In this document: piece by piece, positions 1-6,805 of the stretch
How positions within the stretch are numbered: the stretch's first letter is position 1
Layout of the letters: every line of letters begins with the position of its first letter
DNA from: UBA1049 sp964525815
Lineage (GTDB): Bacteria > Bacillota > Clostridia > Oscillospirales > CAG-382
Direction: 5' to 3'
DNA length: 12,672 nucleotides
Assembly: GCA_964525815.1 (NCBI GenBank)
Contig: CAZGJQ010000056.1
Location: forward strand, 1 to 12,672
Notes under the pieces: model-generated
The model's database searches: none
What the model was told of the DNA's origin: nothing
Seen by the model: only the letters and a program-made list of their open reading frames with translations
Program-made: the position numbers and the translations under genes

Positions 1-41
1 AATGAGATATTGAGCGGTTTCCCCGTCTTCAATACCTCATT
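1..41 (-). other. Stem-loop at the left edge, possible terminator of the small ORF
   Basis: An inverted repeat occupies the first 41 bases: arms of 13 bases (1-13 and 29-41) pair with one exception, which is a G-U wobble in minus-strand RNA but an A-C mismatch in plus-strand RNA. An inner CGG/CCG stem with a GGAAA loop adds to it. The wobble bias suggests that the functional RNA is read on the minus strand. The stop codon of the small ORF at 29-121 lies in the first arm. The sequence past position 1 is not available, so I cannot see whether a U-run follows; terminator function is therefore an inference. Confidence 0.4.
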
Positions 42-121
42 TGTCTGCAGTCTGAAATATAGGATATTTTATATTTTTTTATCTTTGCGGCTATTAATCC
101 GGCAAGAATGAATAAAAACAC
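29..121 (-). CDS. Possible very small membrane protein (30 aa), unrecognised
   Basis: A GTG-started frame encodes about 30 residues: a hydrophobic stretch (FLFILAGLIAA, residues 2-12), a basic segment (KIKKYK, 13-18) and a polar tail ending in MRY. An AGGGAG ribosome-site-like sequence (132-137) lies 10 nt before the GTG. The frame is open back to a stop at 152-154, and the hydrophobic reading continues upstream of the GTG (FFTGSII), so the true start may be a rarer codon or this may be the remnant of a longer gene. A promoter-like sequence and a hairpin over the stop codon frame it as a self-contained unit. I recognise no family. AT-rich DNA easily gives hydrophobic reading frames by chance, so confidence is low. 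Confidence 0.28.
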   Translation of the reverse strand: MFLFILAGLIAAKIKKYKISYISDCRQMRY

Positions 122-160
122 ACCTATAATGCTCCCTGTAAAAAATTCACCTTAAGGTCA

Positions 161-189
161 AATATAGCATAAAAATATACAAAAAGCAA
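161..189 (-). promoter_or_regulatory. Candidate sigma-A promoter for the small ORF
   Basis: On the minus strand TTGCTT (184-189) and TATATT (161-166) are separated by 17 bases. The expected start of transcription, near 154, falls at the centre of a perfect 10-bp palindrome, ACCTTAAGGT (149-158), which could be an operator. The surroundings are very AT-rich, so a chance match is possible. Confidence 0.4.
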
Positions 190-280
190 TACTTTTCGTG
201 CATTTTATGACAAATATTTTTTCTTGTTAACAAACTTATAAGCAAATGTAATAAAAATACACTAATTTTTGCATATATGT

Positions 281-311
281 AAAAAAACGGCAGCGCTAAA
301 AAACGCCGCCG
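281..311 (-). terminator. Rho-independent terminator of eno
   Basis: In minus-strand RNA the arms CGGCGGCG (304-311) and CGCUGCCG (288-295) form an 8-bp GC-rich stem with one G-U pair and an 8-nt loop, followed directly by seven U (281-287). It begins 16 bases after the eno stop codon and is the clear end of the eno transcript. Confidence 0.9.
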
Positions 312-327
312 AATTTATTTTTAAATA

Positions 328-1614
328 CTATATTCTAAGCTGCCCAAACGCTTTTTTCTGCGGATAAACAGCTCTTGTGCCGAGCTCTCTTTCTATCATG
401 AGTAGTCGGTTGTATTTTGCCACCCTTTCGCTTCTGGAGGGTGCTCCGGTCTTAATCTGACCTGCGTTGGTGGCGACGGCAAGGTCGGCTATGAAGGTAT
501 CCTCGGTTTCCCCGCTGCGATGCGAGATAACGCAGGTATAATTAACCTCTTTAGCTGTTCTTATCGCCTCCAGAGTCTCGGTAAGAGTTCCTATCTGATT
601 GAGCTTGATAAGAATTGCGTTAGCCGCTCCTTGCTCTATTCCTCTGCGCAGCCTTTTGGGGTTAGTTACAAACAAATCGTCCCCGACTATCTGAAGGGCA
701 GAGCCGCTTTGCTCTGTTAAGTCGGTGAAGCTGTCCCAGTCCTCCTCCCCGAACGGATCCTCGAGAGAAACGATAGGATATTTCTCCGAAAGAGAACGCC
801 AATGGGATAGCAGCTCCGCTTTGGTTAACATAATGTTCTTCTTGGGCAAATGATATACTCCGTCCTTGTACCAATCTGCGCTCGCCGCATCCATTGCGAT
901 TAAAAAGTCCTCTCCCGCTCTATAGCCTGCCTTTTCGATTGCGTCAAGCAGCGCTTTTATTGCCTCCTCGTCGTCCTCAAGGTTTGGAGCAAAACCGCCC
1001 TCGTCACCTACGGCTGTGCTCAATCCTTTTTTATTCAAAACACTTTTTAATGTATGAAAGACCTCCACACACTGCCGAAGTCCTTCCTTGAAGGACGGAG
1101 CACCCACGGGCATTATCATAAACTCCTGAACATCGATGTTGTTGGAGGCATGAGCGCCGCCGTTTAGAATGTTCATCATGGGAACGGGAAGGGTAACGGC
1201 GTCGTTACCCCCGATATAAGCATAAAGGGGCAGCCCTTTCTCGGCGGCGGCTGCTCTTGCGCAGGCAAGGGAAACCGCAAGCATTGCGTTTGCGCCGAGG
1301 CTTGATTTGTTTTCGGTTCCGTCCGCTTCAAGCATAAGAGCGTCGATGTTGCTTTGCTCGCTTACCTCCCTGCCTCTCAGTTTATCAAGTATGACAGTGT
1401 TAACATTTTCAACCGCCCTTGTTACACCCTTGCCCAGATAACGGCTCTTGTCGCCGTCCCTAAGCTCATAAGCCTCAAACGCTCCTGTGGAAGCTCCGGA
1501 AGGAACCGCCGCTTCTCCCGCCGCACCGCCTTCCGTGATAACCTGTGCCCAAACGGTGGGGTTCCCGCGGGAGTCTATAATTTCCATTGCTCTAATACTA
1601 CTGATTCCTGACAT
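328..1614 (-). CDS. eno: Enolase (phosphopyruvate hydratase)
   Basis: Enolase converts 2-phosphoglycerate to phosphoenolpyruvate in glycolysis; it is a cytoplasmic Mg-dependent enzyme. The protein has 428 residues, the usual bacterial length, from the N-terminal IIDSRGNPT motif to the C-terminal barrel. Visible active-site elements are SGASTG (39-44), the GDEGGFAP loop with the catalytic Glu (203-210), the metal ligands in MDAAS (Asp242), SLEDPF (Glu285) and GDDLF (Asp312), the catalytic Lys in LIKLNQIGTLTE (Lys337), and SHRSGE (364-369). An ATG three codons upstream (1623) is in frame but lies inside the AAAGGA ribosome site; the ATG at 1614, 8 nt beyond that site, is the better start and gives MSGISSI. 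It has its own promoter and terminator and lies downstream of asnB on the same strand. Confidence 0.97.
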   Translation of the reverse strand: MSGISSIRAMEIIDSRGNPTVWAQVITEGGAAGEAAVPSGASTGAFEAYELRDGDKSRYLGKGVTRAVENVNTVILDKLRGREVSEQSNIDALMLEADGTENKSSLGANAMLAVSLACARAAAAEKGLPLYAYIGGNDAVTLPVPMMNILNGGAHASNNIDVQEFMIMPVGAPSFKEGLRQCVEVFHTLKSVLNKKGLSTAVGDEGGFAPNLEDDEEAIKALLDAIEKAGYRAGEDFLIAMDAASADWYKDGVYHLPKKNIMLTKAELLSHWRSLSEKYPIVSLEDPFGEEDWDSFTDLTEQSGSALQIVGDDLFVTNPKRLRRGIEQGAANAILIKLNQIGTLTETLEAIRTAKEVNYTCVISHRSGETEDTFIADLAVATNAGQIKTGAPSRSERVAKYNRLLMIERELGTRAVYPQKKAFGQLRI

Positions 1615-1653
1615 AACAAACATCCTTTCGCTTGTATTTATAAGCCTATATAT

Positions 1654-1681
1654 ATTATAGCGTATTTCTTGTTAATATCAA
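1654..1681 (-). promoter_or_regulatory. Sigma-A promoter of eno
   Basis: On the minus strand TTGATA (1676-1681) and a perfect TATAAT (1654-1659) are 16 bases apart. The predicted start is about 30 bases before the eno ATG. No strong terminator separates asnB from this promoter (only a 4-bp AACC/GGTT stem around a T6 tract just after the asnB stop), so some read-through from asnB is possible. Confidence 0.75.
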
Positions 1682-1698
1682 CACCAAACCAAAAAAGG

Positions 1699-3531
1699 TT
1701 AAACATTTATTCGTACATTATATTTTTTCAGCCAATAGTTAAGCTGCAGGAAGTAGCCTATTGTCTGCGGAGTTGTCATTAGCTGCCCGTACCACGGCTC
1801 GCTCCGCTCGGTACTTAATAGCTTTTTCAGTGCTTTTTTGTCGGCAAGCTCAAAGATAGGGGAGTCGTTTGTTTCAAGCACTTTTTTCAGCCTGTCTCTG
1901 ACAATAGAGAGATACTCGGGATTATGTGTTTTTGGATAGGGGCTTTTTTTGCGCTTTGTTATCTCCTCGGGCAGCAGCTCCTTTACGGCATAGCGAAGGA
2001 GCCCTTTTTCCCGCCCTCTGTAATCCTTCATGTCCCATGGAGTGGAGTATAGGTACTCGGCGATTCTGTAATCGCAAAAAGGCACTCTGACCTCCAGCCC
2101 GTTATACATGCTCATCCTGTCCTTGCGGTCAAGCAGTGTCTGCATGAACCAATCCATGTTAAGTCGCACCATTTCACGCATTCTTGCTTCTTTTCCGTCA
2201 AGAGTCTCCTGCTTGGAGGCATTTTTTACGGTGTCGTTATAACGACTGCTTACAAAATGGAAGCCGTCCAGCATTTTCCGCAACTTTTTGCTTAAAAATG
2301 AGCTTCTGTACTCTGTTGACTGCGACCACGGAAATCCGTATGCAGAGCGTATTTTTTCGTCTCTGTACCACGGATAACCGCCGAATATCTCGTCTGCGCA
2401 CTCGCCGGAAAGAGCAACCGTAACCTGCTCCTTTATCTCTCTGCAGAACAGGAGCAGAGAAGCATCTATATCCGCCATGCCCGGCAGGTCTCTTGCGTCC
2501 ACCGCATCATAAAGAGCGTCCGCAAGCTGCTCTGAGCCTATGACAAGGGTGTGATGCTCGCTGCCCAGGAAGTCGGTCATTATTTTAATATATTTATCGT
2601 CACTGTTAGGCTGAAATCTGCTTTTTTTGAAGTATTTATCATTATCGACATAGTTTACCGAGAATGTTTTTAGCCTCTCTCCCTTTTTCTTTAAATGATT
2701 GGCGGCAACAGCGCATATAATGCTTGAATCCAGTCCTCCGGACAAAAAGGTTCCAATCGGAACATCGCTGACAAGCTGCCGCTCAATAGCATCGGTAACC
2801 AAAAACCGCACTTTTTCCGCTGTTTTGGTGAAGTCGTCATCATGAGCCTTGTCCTGCAGGAACCAATACGGGTGTATTCCAATCCCTCTGTTTGAGAAAT
2901 TGCCGCAATGACCGGGCTTCAGCTCATATATATCCTCGAACACACCGCACCCAGGCGTTCTTCCCGGTCCTAAGAAGAACAGCTCGGAGATTCCTCTGTA
3001 ACCGATTACAGGCTCAACCCTCGGATGGGAGAGCAGACCCTTTAGCTCAGACGAAAAAATGAAGCAGCTGTTTTTTACCGTATAAAAGAAGGGCTTCACC
3101 CCCATTTTATCCCGAGCGAAAAATAAGCTTTTTTCCTCCGAATTCCATATCGCAAAAGCAAAAATTCCGTTGAATCTGTTAAGGCATTCTTCTCCCCACA
3201 CGCAAAACGCTTTAAGGATGACCTCGGTATCGCATCGGCACTCAAAGCGCTCCCCCAATCCTTTTAGCTCCTCTCTTATTTCTCCTGCGTTATACAGCTC
3301 TCCGTTGTATACAAGAGCATATTCAACGCCCTTGTGAGTGCATTTCATGGGCTGAGCGCCGTTTTCCACATCAACAACCGCAAGCCTTCCGTGTAAAAGA
3401 GTGCTCTCGCCGCATTCGTAAACGCCGCTTGAGTCCGGTCCCCGACGCTTTAAGGTTCCGAGAATATTATTCTGTTGTATTTTTGATATTGTACTGCTGT
3501 CAAAAATGACCTCTCCGGCTATTCCGCACAT
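1699..3531 (-). CDS. asnB: Glutamine-hydrolysing asparagine synthetase
   Basis: The enzyme makes asparagine from aspartate, glutamine and ATP. The start is fixed by chemistry: the family needs a free N-terminal Cys after Met removal, and ATG-TGC at 3531 gives MCGIAGE; an in-frame TTG seven codons upstream would bury this Cys. The protein has 610 residues, close to the longer Bacillus-type AsnB/AsnO proteins. The class II glutaminase domain (about 1-200) shows Cys2, HGRL (Arg49), YNGELYN (Asn76) and Asp101; the synthetase domain shows the ATP pyrophosphatase loop SGGLDSS (264-270). All key residues are present, so an intact enzyme is expected. A GGAG (3544-3547) lies 12 nt before the ATG, a rather wide spacing. 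Similar proteins that amidate other substrates exist (for example cell-wall amidation), but no neighbour suggests that. Confidence 0.93.
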   Translation of the reverse strand: MCGIAGEVIFDSSTISKIQQNNILGTLKRRGPDSSGVYECGESTLLHGRLAVVDVENGAQPMKCTHKGVEYALVYNGELYNAGEIREELKGLGERFECRCDTEVILKAFCVWGEECLNRFNGIFAFAIWNSEEKSLFFARDKMGVKPFFYTVKNSCFIFSSELKGLLSHPRVEPVIGYRGISELFFLGPGRTPGCGVFEDIYELKPGHCGNFSNRGIGIHPYWFLQDKAHDDDFTKTAEKVRFLVTDAIERQLVSDVPIGTFLSGGLDSSIICAVAANHLKKKGERLKTFSVNYVDNDKYFKKSRFQPNSDDKYIKIMTDFLGSEHHTLVIGSEQLADALYDAVDARDLPGMADIDASLLLFCREIKEQVTVALSGECADEIFGGYPWYRDEKIRSAYGFPWSQSTEYRSSFLSKKLRKMLDGFHFVSSRYNDTVKNASKQETLDGKEARMREMVRLNMDWFMQTLLDRKDRMSMYNGLEVRVPFCDYRIAEYLYSTPWDMKDYRGREKGLLRYAVKELLPEEITKRKKSPYPKTHNPEYLSIVRDRLKKVLETNDSPIFELADKKALKKLLSTERSEPWYGQLMTTPQTIGYFLQLNYWLKKYNVRINV

Positions 3532-3614
3532 AATAACCCGCTTCTCCGGCAAATAATATTTTGGTAAAAGGCTGTATGTTGCCGGTCAGACAGCAAAAAA
3601 TATATTCATTAACA

Positions 3615-3652
3615 GAAAAAACGTTCCTCCCGTTTTAATCAGGTAAGAACGT
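3615..3652 (-). terminator. Terminator-like hairpin in the asnB leader, possible attenuator
   Basis: In minus-strand RNA ACGUUCUUACC (3642-3652) pairs with GGGAGGAACGU (3621-3631) with one G-U pair and one mismatch; the 3' arm runs straight into six U. It lies about 85 bases upstream of the asnB start and downstream of a TATAAT box. A competing hairpin uses AAGAAC (3657-3662) with GUUCUU (3645-3650), which takes bases from the first arm of the terminator. Such mutually exclusive pairings are the layout of a transcription attenuator. No T-box consensus was found in this leader, so the signal, if any, is unknown. Confidence 0.6.
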
Positions 3653-3666
3653 CTTTGTTCTTTAAT

Positions 3667-3672
3667 ATTATA
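3667..3672 (-). promoter_or_regulatory. Candidate -10 box of the asnB promoter
   Basis: A perfect TATAAT lies on the minus strand in the gap between the rubredoxin terminator and asnB. No good -35 box stands 16-18 bases upstream, so either an activator helps or the box is accidental. The predicted start (about 3660) would put the competing hairpin at the extreme 5' end of the RNA. Confidence 0.4.
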
Positions 3673-3737
3673 TGCGCAATATTGAATTTTTAGCATAAAA
3701 ACCTTATGTTTTTTTGTGATATTAAATCTGCGCGCAA

Positions 3738-3780
3738 ATAAAAAAAGGATACGGTTGAAGGTATCCCGTATCCCTTTTTA
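3738..3780 (-). terminator. Rho-independent terminator after rubredoxin, end of the SRP-dnaX operon
   Basis: GGATACGG (minus strand, complement of 3766-3773) pairs perfectly with CCGTATCC (complement of 3747-3754) around an 11-nt loop and is followed by a run of T. A-rich sequence before the stem and T-rich after it make it nearly symmetric. It begins about 25 bases past the rubredoxin stop codon and separates this operon from asnB. Confidence 0.88.
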
Positions 3781-3803
3781 ATTAGGTAACCGCAGAAGCT
3801 CCC

Positions 3804-3959
3804 TTAGTCGATAGGGGTAAATGCTGACTTATCAAGTCCGCAAACCGGACAGACCCAGTCCTCCGGCAGATCCTCCCAGGACGTATTCGGGGCAATTCCG
3901 CTGTCGGGATCACCCACTGCGGGATCATAGATATAGCCGCAGACACACTCGTATTTCAT
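3804..3959 (-). CDS. Rubredoxin
   Basis: This 51-residue protein is a classic rubredoxin, a small cytoplasmic one-electron carrier with a single iron held by four Cys. The two ligand motifs are CVCGYIYDP (Cys5 and Cys7, an unusual CxC spacing, compared with the usual CxxCG) and CPVCGLDKSAF (Cys37 and Cys40). The conserved GDPDSGIAPNTSWEDLPEDWVC-type core lies between them (residues 16-37). An AAGGAGG ribosome site stands just before the ATG. It follows the flavodiiron protein gene by 51 bases without a terminator, so it is the likely electron donor to that enzyme. Note that the first knuckle has only one residue between its Cys; electron transfer should still work if Cys5 and Cys7 do not both bind iron in the standard way, but this needs checking. 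Confidence 0.93.
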   Translation of the reverse strand: MKYECVCGYIYDPAVGDPDSGIAPNTSWEDLPEDWVCPVCGLDKSAFTPID

Positions 3960-4010
3960 AAAAAATCCTCCTTATGCTTTACTTTAAATGCCTCAATATG
4001 AGAGCATTTT

Positions 4011-5219
4011 TTAATCACTCAGTAGTTTTTTGGCGAAATTATAACCGAAGTCGTACGCTTTTTTTCTGTCAGTCTCGCCCGGCTTGAAGCGGACACAAAG
4101 ACCGTCTAAAACGTCCAGCTTTATTTGCTTAAGCCGAACGATAATATTCCCCACACCTTCTCCGCTCCAGCCGAAGCTGCCGAAGGCGGAAGCTAATCTT
4201 CCTTTGTGCATAGGGTAGTACATGCTTGTTACAATATCCCAAATGGGCTTAAGAGCATCTCCTAAAATAGTAGGAGTACCGAACAGAATTCCGTCCGCAA
4301 ACTCAATTTGGCTGATGACGCTTGCGGTATCTGTCTCCACCATATCATAGCAGCGCACGTCTATGTCTCCCGCCGCTTCAATACCCTCTTTAATAATCCC
4401 GGCAAGCTCCCTTGTATAGCCGTAAGCACTTACATACGGAATTATTACTGTTTTTCTTTTATTGGGGTTTTTGGAATAAGACCATTCGGTATAAAGACGG
4501 ATAACCTCGTCAATAGCGGAGTCCAGAACCGGACCGTGTCCGGTAAGAATCATTTTTATATTCAGTCCCTTAATGCGCTCAAGAGCATTTGTCATATAGG
4601 GCTTTCTGAACGGGTAAATAATGTCGTCGTAATATTGCTTTAGTGACTCCTTGTAATTCTCCTCGTCCTTTCCCGTCAGGGTGCTGCGCAGGACTCCCTC
4701 ATGGCTGTAATGCGAGCCGAAGGAATCGCAGGTGAAGAGCAGTCCGTCCTCCCGTACATAGGTGTACATGGTGTCCGGCCAGTGAAGGTTGGGAAGAATC
4801 ATAAACTCAAGCGTCTTGTTACCCAAGCTTACGGTGTCCCCGTCCTTTACGGTCATGCTATTAAACTCTCTGTTTAATATATGCTTCAGGAACAGAATTG
4901 CTGTCTGTGAGCCAATTACGGTTATCCCGGGGTTTATATCCAAAATTCTCTCAAGACTTCCGGCATGGTCGGGCTCGGTATGATTTACAATAATATAGTC
5001 AATTTCGGACAACCTCTTTATTTTTTCGACAGAAGCTATATATTGCTCGCAAAAGGAAGCCTTTACTGTTTCAATCAACGCATTCTTTTCGCTCCCGAGC
5101 AGCATATAGGAGTTGTATGTGGTGCCGAAGGGAGCGTGCATAATTATATCGAATATTCTGAGGTCGGGGTCAAGAATCCCGTTCCAATACAGGTCATTTG
5201 TAAGCCTTAGCTGTTGCAT
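4011..5219 (-). CDS. fprA: Flavodiiron protein (FprA-type oxygen/nitric oxide reductase)
   Basis: Flavodiiron proteins reduce O2 to water and/or NO to N2O in the cytoplasm of anaerobes, taking electrons from rubredoxin. The 402-residue protein has the two-domain form: a metallo-beta-lactamase-like domain (about 1-250) and a flavodoxin domain (about 255-400). The diiron ligands are all visible: His80, Glu82 and Asp84 in HTEPDH, His146 in LHWPDT, Asp165 in CDSFGSH and His228 in GHGP. The FMN site is marked by SAYGYTRE (264-271), GTPTILGD and FGSFGWSGEG. No C-terminal rubredoxin or flavin reductase fusion is present; a separate rubredoxin gene follows instead. The start is supported by alignment of the N-terminus with the family pattern (LYWNG...GTTYNSY), though the AAGGAA site is some 15 nt away, wider than usual. 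It begins 21 bases after the recR stop, so it appears co-transcribed with recR. Confidence 0.95.
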   Translation of the reverse strand: MQQLRLTNDLYWNGILDPDLRIFDIIMHAPFGTTYNSYMLLGSEKNALIETVKASFCEQYIASVEKIKRLSEIDYIIVNHTEPDHAGSLERILDINPGITVIGSQTAILFLKHILNREFNSMTVKDGDTVSLGNKTLEFMILPNLHWPDTMYTYVREDGLLFTCDSFGSHYSHEGVLRSTLTGKDEENYKESLKQYYDDIIYPFRKPYMTNALERIKGLNIKMILTGHGPVLDSAIDEVIRLYTEWSYSKNPNKRKTVIIPYVSAYGYTRELAGIIKEGIEAAGDIDVRCYDMVETDTASVISQIEFADGILFGTPTILGDALKPIWDIVTSMYYPMHKGRLASAFGSFGWSGEGVGNIIVRLKQIKLDVLDGLCVRFKPGETDRKKAYDFGYNFAKKLLSD

Positions 5220-5240
5220 ATGTTTTTTTCTTCATTCCTT

Positions 5241-5828
5241 TCATACTTCTGTTCTTCCCTCGAGTGCTCTGAGCAGGGTCATACCGTCCGCATATTCGAG
5301 GGTGGCTCCGACCGGAAGCCCGTATGCAAGGCGGGTAACCTTAACACCGAGAGGCTTGAGTATCCTGCTTATATACAGTGCGGTTGCCTCTCCCTCCACA
5401 CTCGGGTTAGTAGCCACTATTATTTCCTTAGTTTTGTCGTCAATGCGGGATAAGAGCTCCTTGAGCTTAAGCTGCTCAGGTCCTATTCCGTCAACCGGGG
5501 AAATAACTCCGTGCAAAACATGATACAAGCCTCTGTATTCGTGCAGGCTCTCAATGGTATCGATGGATTTTGCATCCTCCACCACACAAACTACAGATTT
5601 ATCTCGGCTGCTGTCCGAGCAAACCCCGCATATCTCGTTTTCGCAGAAGCACTGGCACTTTACGCAAAGATTAATAGCTCTTTTCGCTTTTATAAGACAG
5701 TCTGAGAACTCCCTTACCTCCGTCTCCGGCATATTAAGGATATGGTATGCTAAGCGGGCGGCGCTTTTTCTTCCGATACCGGGCAGGGAGGAAAAGTGGT
5801 TTATAAGCTTTTCGAGGGTGGGGGTCAT
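5241..5828 (-). CDS. recR: Recombination mediator RecR
   Basis: RecR works with RecO (and RecF) to load RecA onto single-stranded DNA covered by SSB during gap repair. The protein has 195 residues, the usual size. It shows the helix-hairpin-helix motif LPGIGRKSAARLA (15-27), a four-Cys zinc finger (Cys55, Cys58, Cys67, Cys70, with extra Cys60 and Cys62), a Toprim domain starting at VVCVVEDAKSIDTIE (about 79-93), and the C-terminal LAYGLPVGATLEYAD segment. Its ATG lies 2 nt after the ybaB stop, which implies translational coupling. The order dnaX-ybaB-recR is conserved in many bacteria. Confidence 0.97.
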   Translation of the reverse strand: MTPTLEKLINHFSSLPGIGRKSAARLAYHILNMPETEVREFSDCLIKAKRAINLCVKCQCFCENEICGVCSDSSRDKSVVCVVEDAKSIDTIESLHEYRGLYHVLHGVISPVDGIGPEQLKLKELLSRIDDKTKEIIVATNPSVEGEATALYISRILKPLGVKVTRLAYGLPVGATLEYADGMTLLRALEGRTEV

Positions 5829-5830
5829 GC

Positions 5831-6178
5831 TCAGAACATCCCCGGAAGACCCAATGAGCCCGTAATCTTTGCGGTTTCGGTCTCCTTTATTTCGGCAACC
5901 TTTTTAATAGCCTCGTTCACTGCGGCGGTCAGGATGTCCTGAAGCGTCTCGATGTCGTCCGGGTCCACGATTTCCGGCTCTATAGCTATATTTAGTATTT
6001 CGCTTTTACCGTTTATTTTTACCGATACCACCCCGCCTCCGGCGGTGATTTCATATTCCTTTTGCTCCAGCTCCGCCGTAAGCGTTTCCATGCTCTCCTG
6101 CATCTTCTGCGCTTGACGCAGCATGGAGTTCATGTCCTGCGGACCGCCGCCCATTCCCTTTGGTAGTCTGACCTTCAT
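5831..6178 (-). CDS. ybaB: Nucleoid-associated protein, YbaB/EbfC family
   Basis: YbaB/EbfC proteins are small dimeric DNA-binding proteins that sit between dnaX and recR in many genomes. This one has 115 residues with the family features: a Gly/Met-rich N-terminus (GMGGGPQDMNSMLRQAQKMQ), a long amphipathic helix, the strand TAGGGVVSVKINGKSEI and a C-terminal region VNEAIKKVAEIK. GAGGAGG stands 8 nt before the ATG, a strong site. A gap of 66 bases separates it from the DUF3795-like gene, with no terminator and no convincing promoter. Exact function is not settled in the family; roles in DNA compaction or repair are proposed. Confidence 0.94.
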   Translation of the reverse strand: MKVRLPKGMGGGPQDMNSMLRQAQKMQESMETLTAELEQKEYEITAGGGVVSVKINGKSEILNIAIEPEIVDPDDIETLQDILTAAVNEAIKKVAEIKETETAKITGSLGLPGMF

Positions 6179-6244
6179 AAATATTTCCTCCTCGGTAGTT
6201 GGTATGAATGAACAAAATTGTTATAAACAAAAAACCAGCTTAAA

Positions 6245-6790
6245 TCATTTTTCTAACGCTAATACAACGCCGTTTATTTCGGCTGCTCTGGCAACAGCTG
6301 CTTTTAGAGCCTTTGCTCTGCTCTTTATGTCGCTTTCAGCTGCTTTTGCTTGGTCAATCGCTCCTCTTATATCCTTCGGTGGTAGCAGTGCGGCGGCTAA
6401 GCAATAAAAGCTCTTGCTCCGTCCGTCGTCAAAGCCCGTTAGCATATCCTGCAAGAGCGTAACACGCTCATTTTGCTCGATGAGATAATTCCTTAACCCC
6501 AGCGCTTTAATTGTTTGATGATTATTAAAAATACGCTTGTGAGTAACAAAGGAATCCCGCTCGATTTTGGGTTTGTCCTTGAACTTAGGGCAGGGGAACT
6601 CGTCGCATTGCGAGCAGACCTCTAAACCGTGCTTTTTTACACAGCAGGTTATGTACGAGCAGGGCGGGTGCTTGCTATCAAACTCCTCACCGCCGCAACC
6701 GGGGCATCTGGATTTACCGCTTGTGTAGAACCGGGGACATAAGCCGCAGTCGATTCCGCAGCAGCCGATTGTGGGAAGTAATTTCTTCAT
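6245..6790 (-). CDS. Cysteine-rich DUF3795-like protein
   Basis: The protein has 181 residues, and twelve Cys fall within the first 67 (positions 10, 11, 15, 18, 29, 32, 44, 49, 50, 59, 62, 67). The pattern CCGIDCGLCP then CPGCGG and CSQCDEFPCPKF resembles the DUF3795 family, whose function is not known. The arrangement suggests zinc or iron-sulfur binding. The rest is helical and basic (residues 75-181) with a C-terminal Ala/Lys-rich helix. It has no signal peptide, so it is likely cytoplasmic. It starts 15 nt after the dnaX stop, with only a weak ribosome site, so it is probably translated by coupling to dnaX. Its position between dnaX and ybaB interrupts a normally tight cluster, which makes it an insertion particular to this lineage. 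The family assignment is by motif memory and should be verified. Confidence 0.8.
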   Translation of the reverse strand: MKKLLPTIGCCGIDCGLCPRFYTSGKSRCPGCGGEEFDSKHPPCSYITCCVKKHGLEVCSQCDEFPCPKFKDKPKIERDSFVTHKRIFNNHQTIKALGLRNYLIEQNERVTLLQDMLTGFDDGRSKSFYCLAAALLPPKDIRGAIDQAKAAESDIKSRAKALKAAVARAAEINGVVLALEK

Positions 6791-6805
6791 GCTGCTCTCA
6801 CTCAG

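Noticed and set aside
1615..1623. Upstream in-frame ATG of eno
   Set aside because: It overlaps the AAAGGA ribosome site, and the next ATG (1614) has correct spacing and matches the usual enolase N-terminus.
1686..1701. Terminator after asnB
   Set aside because: Only a 4-bp AACC/GGTT stem around T6 is present; too weak to call.
3532..3552. TTG start of asnB seven codons upstream
   Set aside because: It would prevent exposure of the catalytic Cys2 needed by the glutaminase domain.
3532..3740. T-box riboswitch upstream of asnB
   Set aside because: The conserved T-box sequence (GGUGGNACCGCG type) and a long specifier domain are absent; the leader is too short.
5113..5523. Plus-strand open frame of 136 codons
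   Set aside because: It overlaps recR and fprA in antisense, has no ribosome site and a low-complexity Ser/Leu-rich reading typical of a shadow frame.
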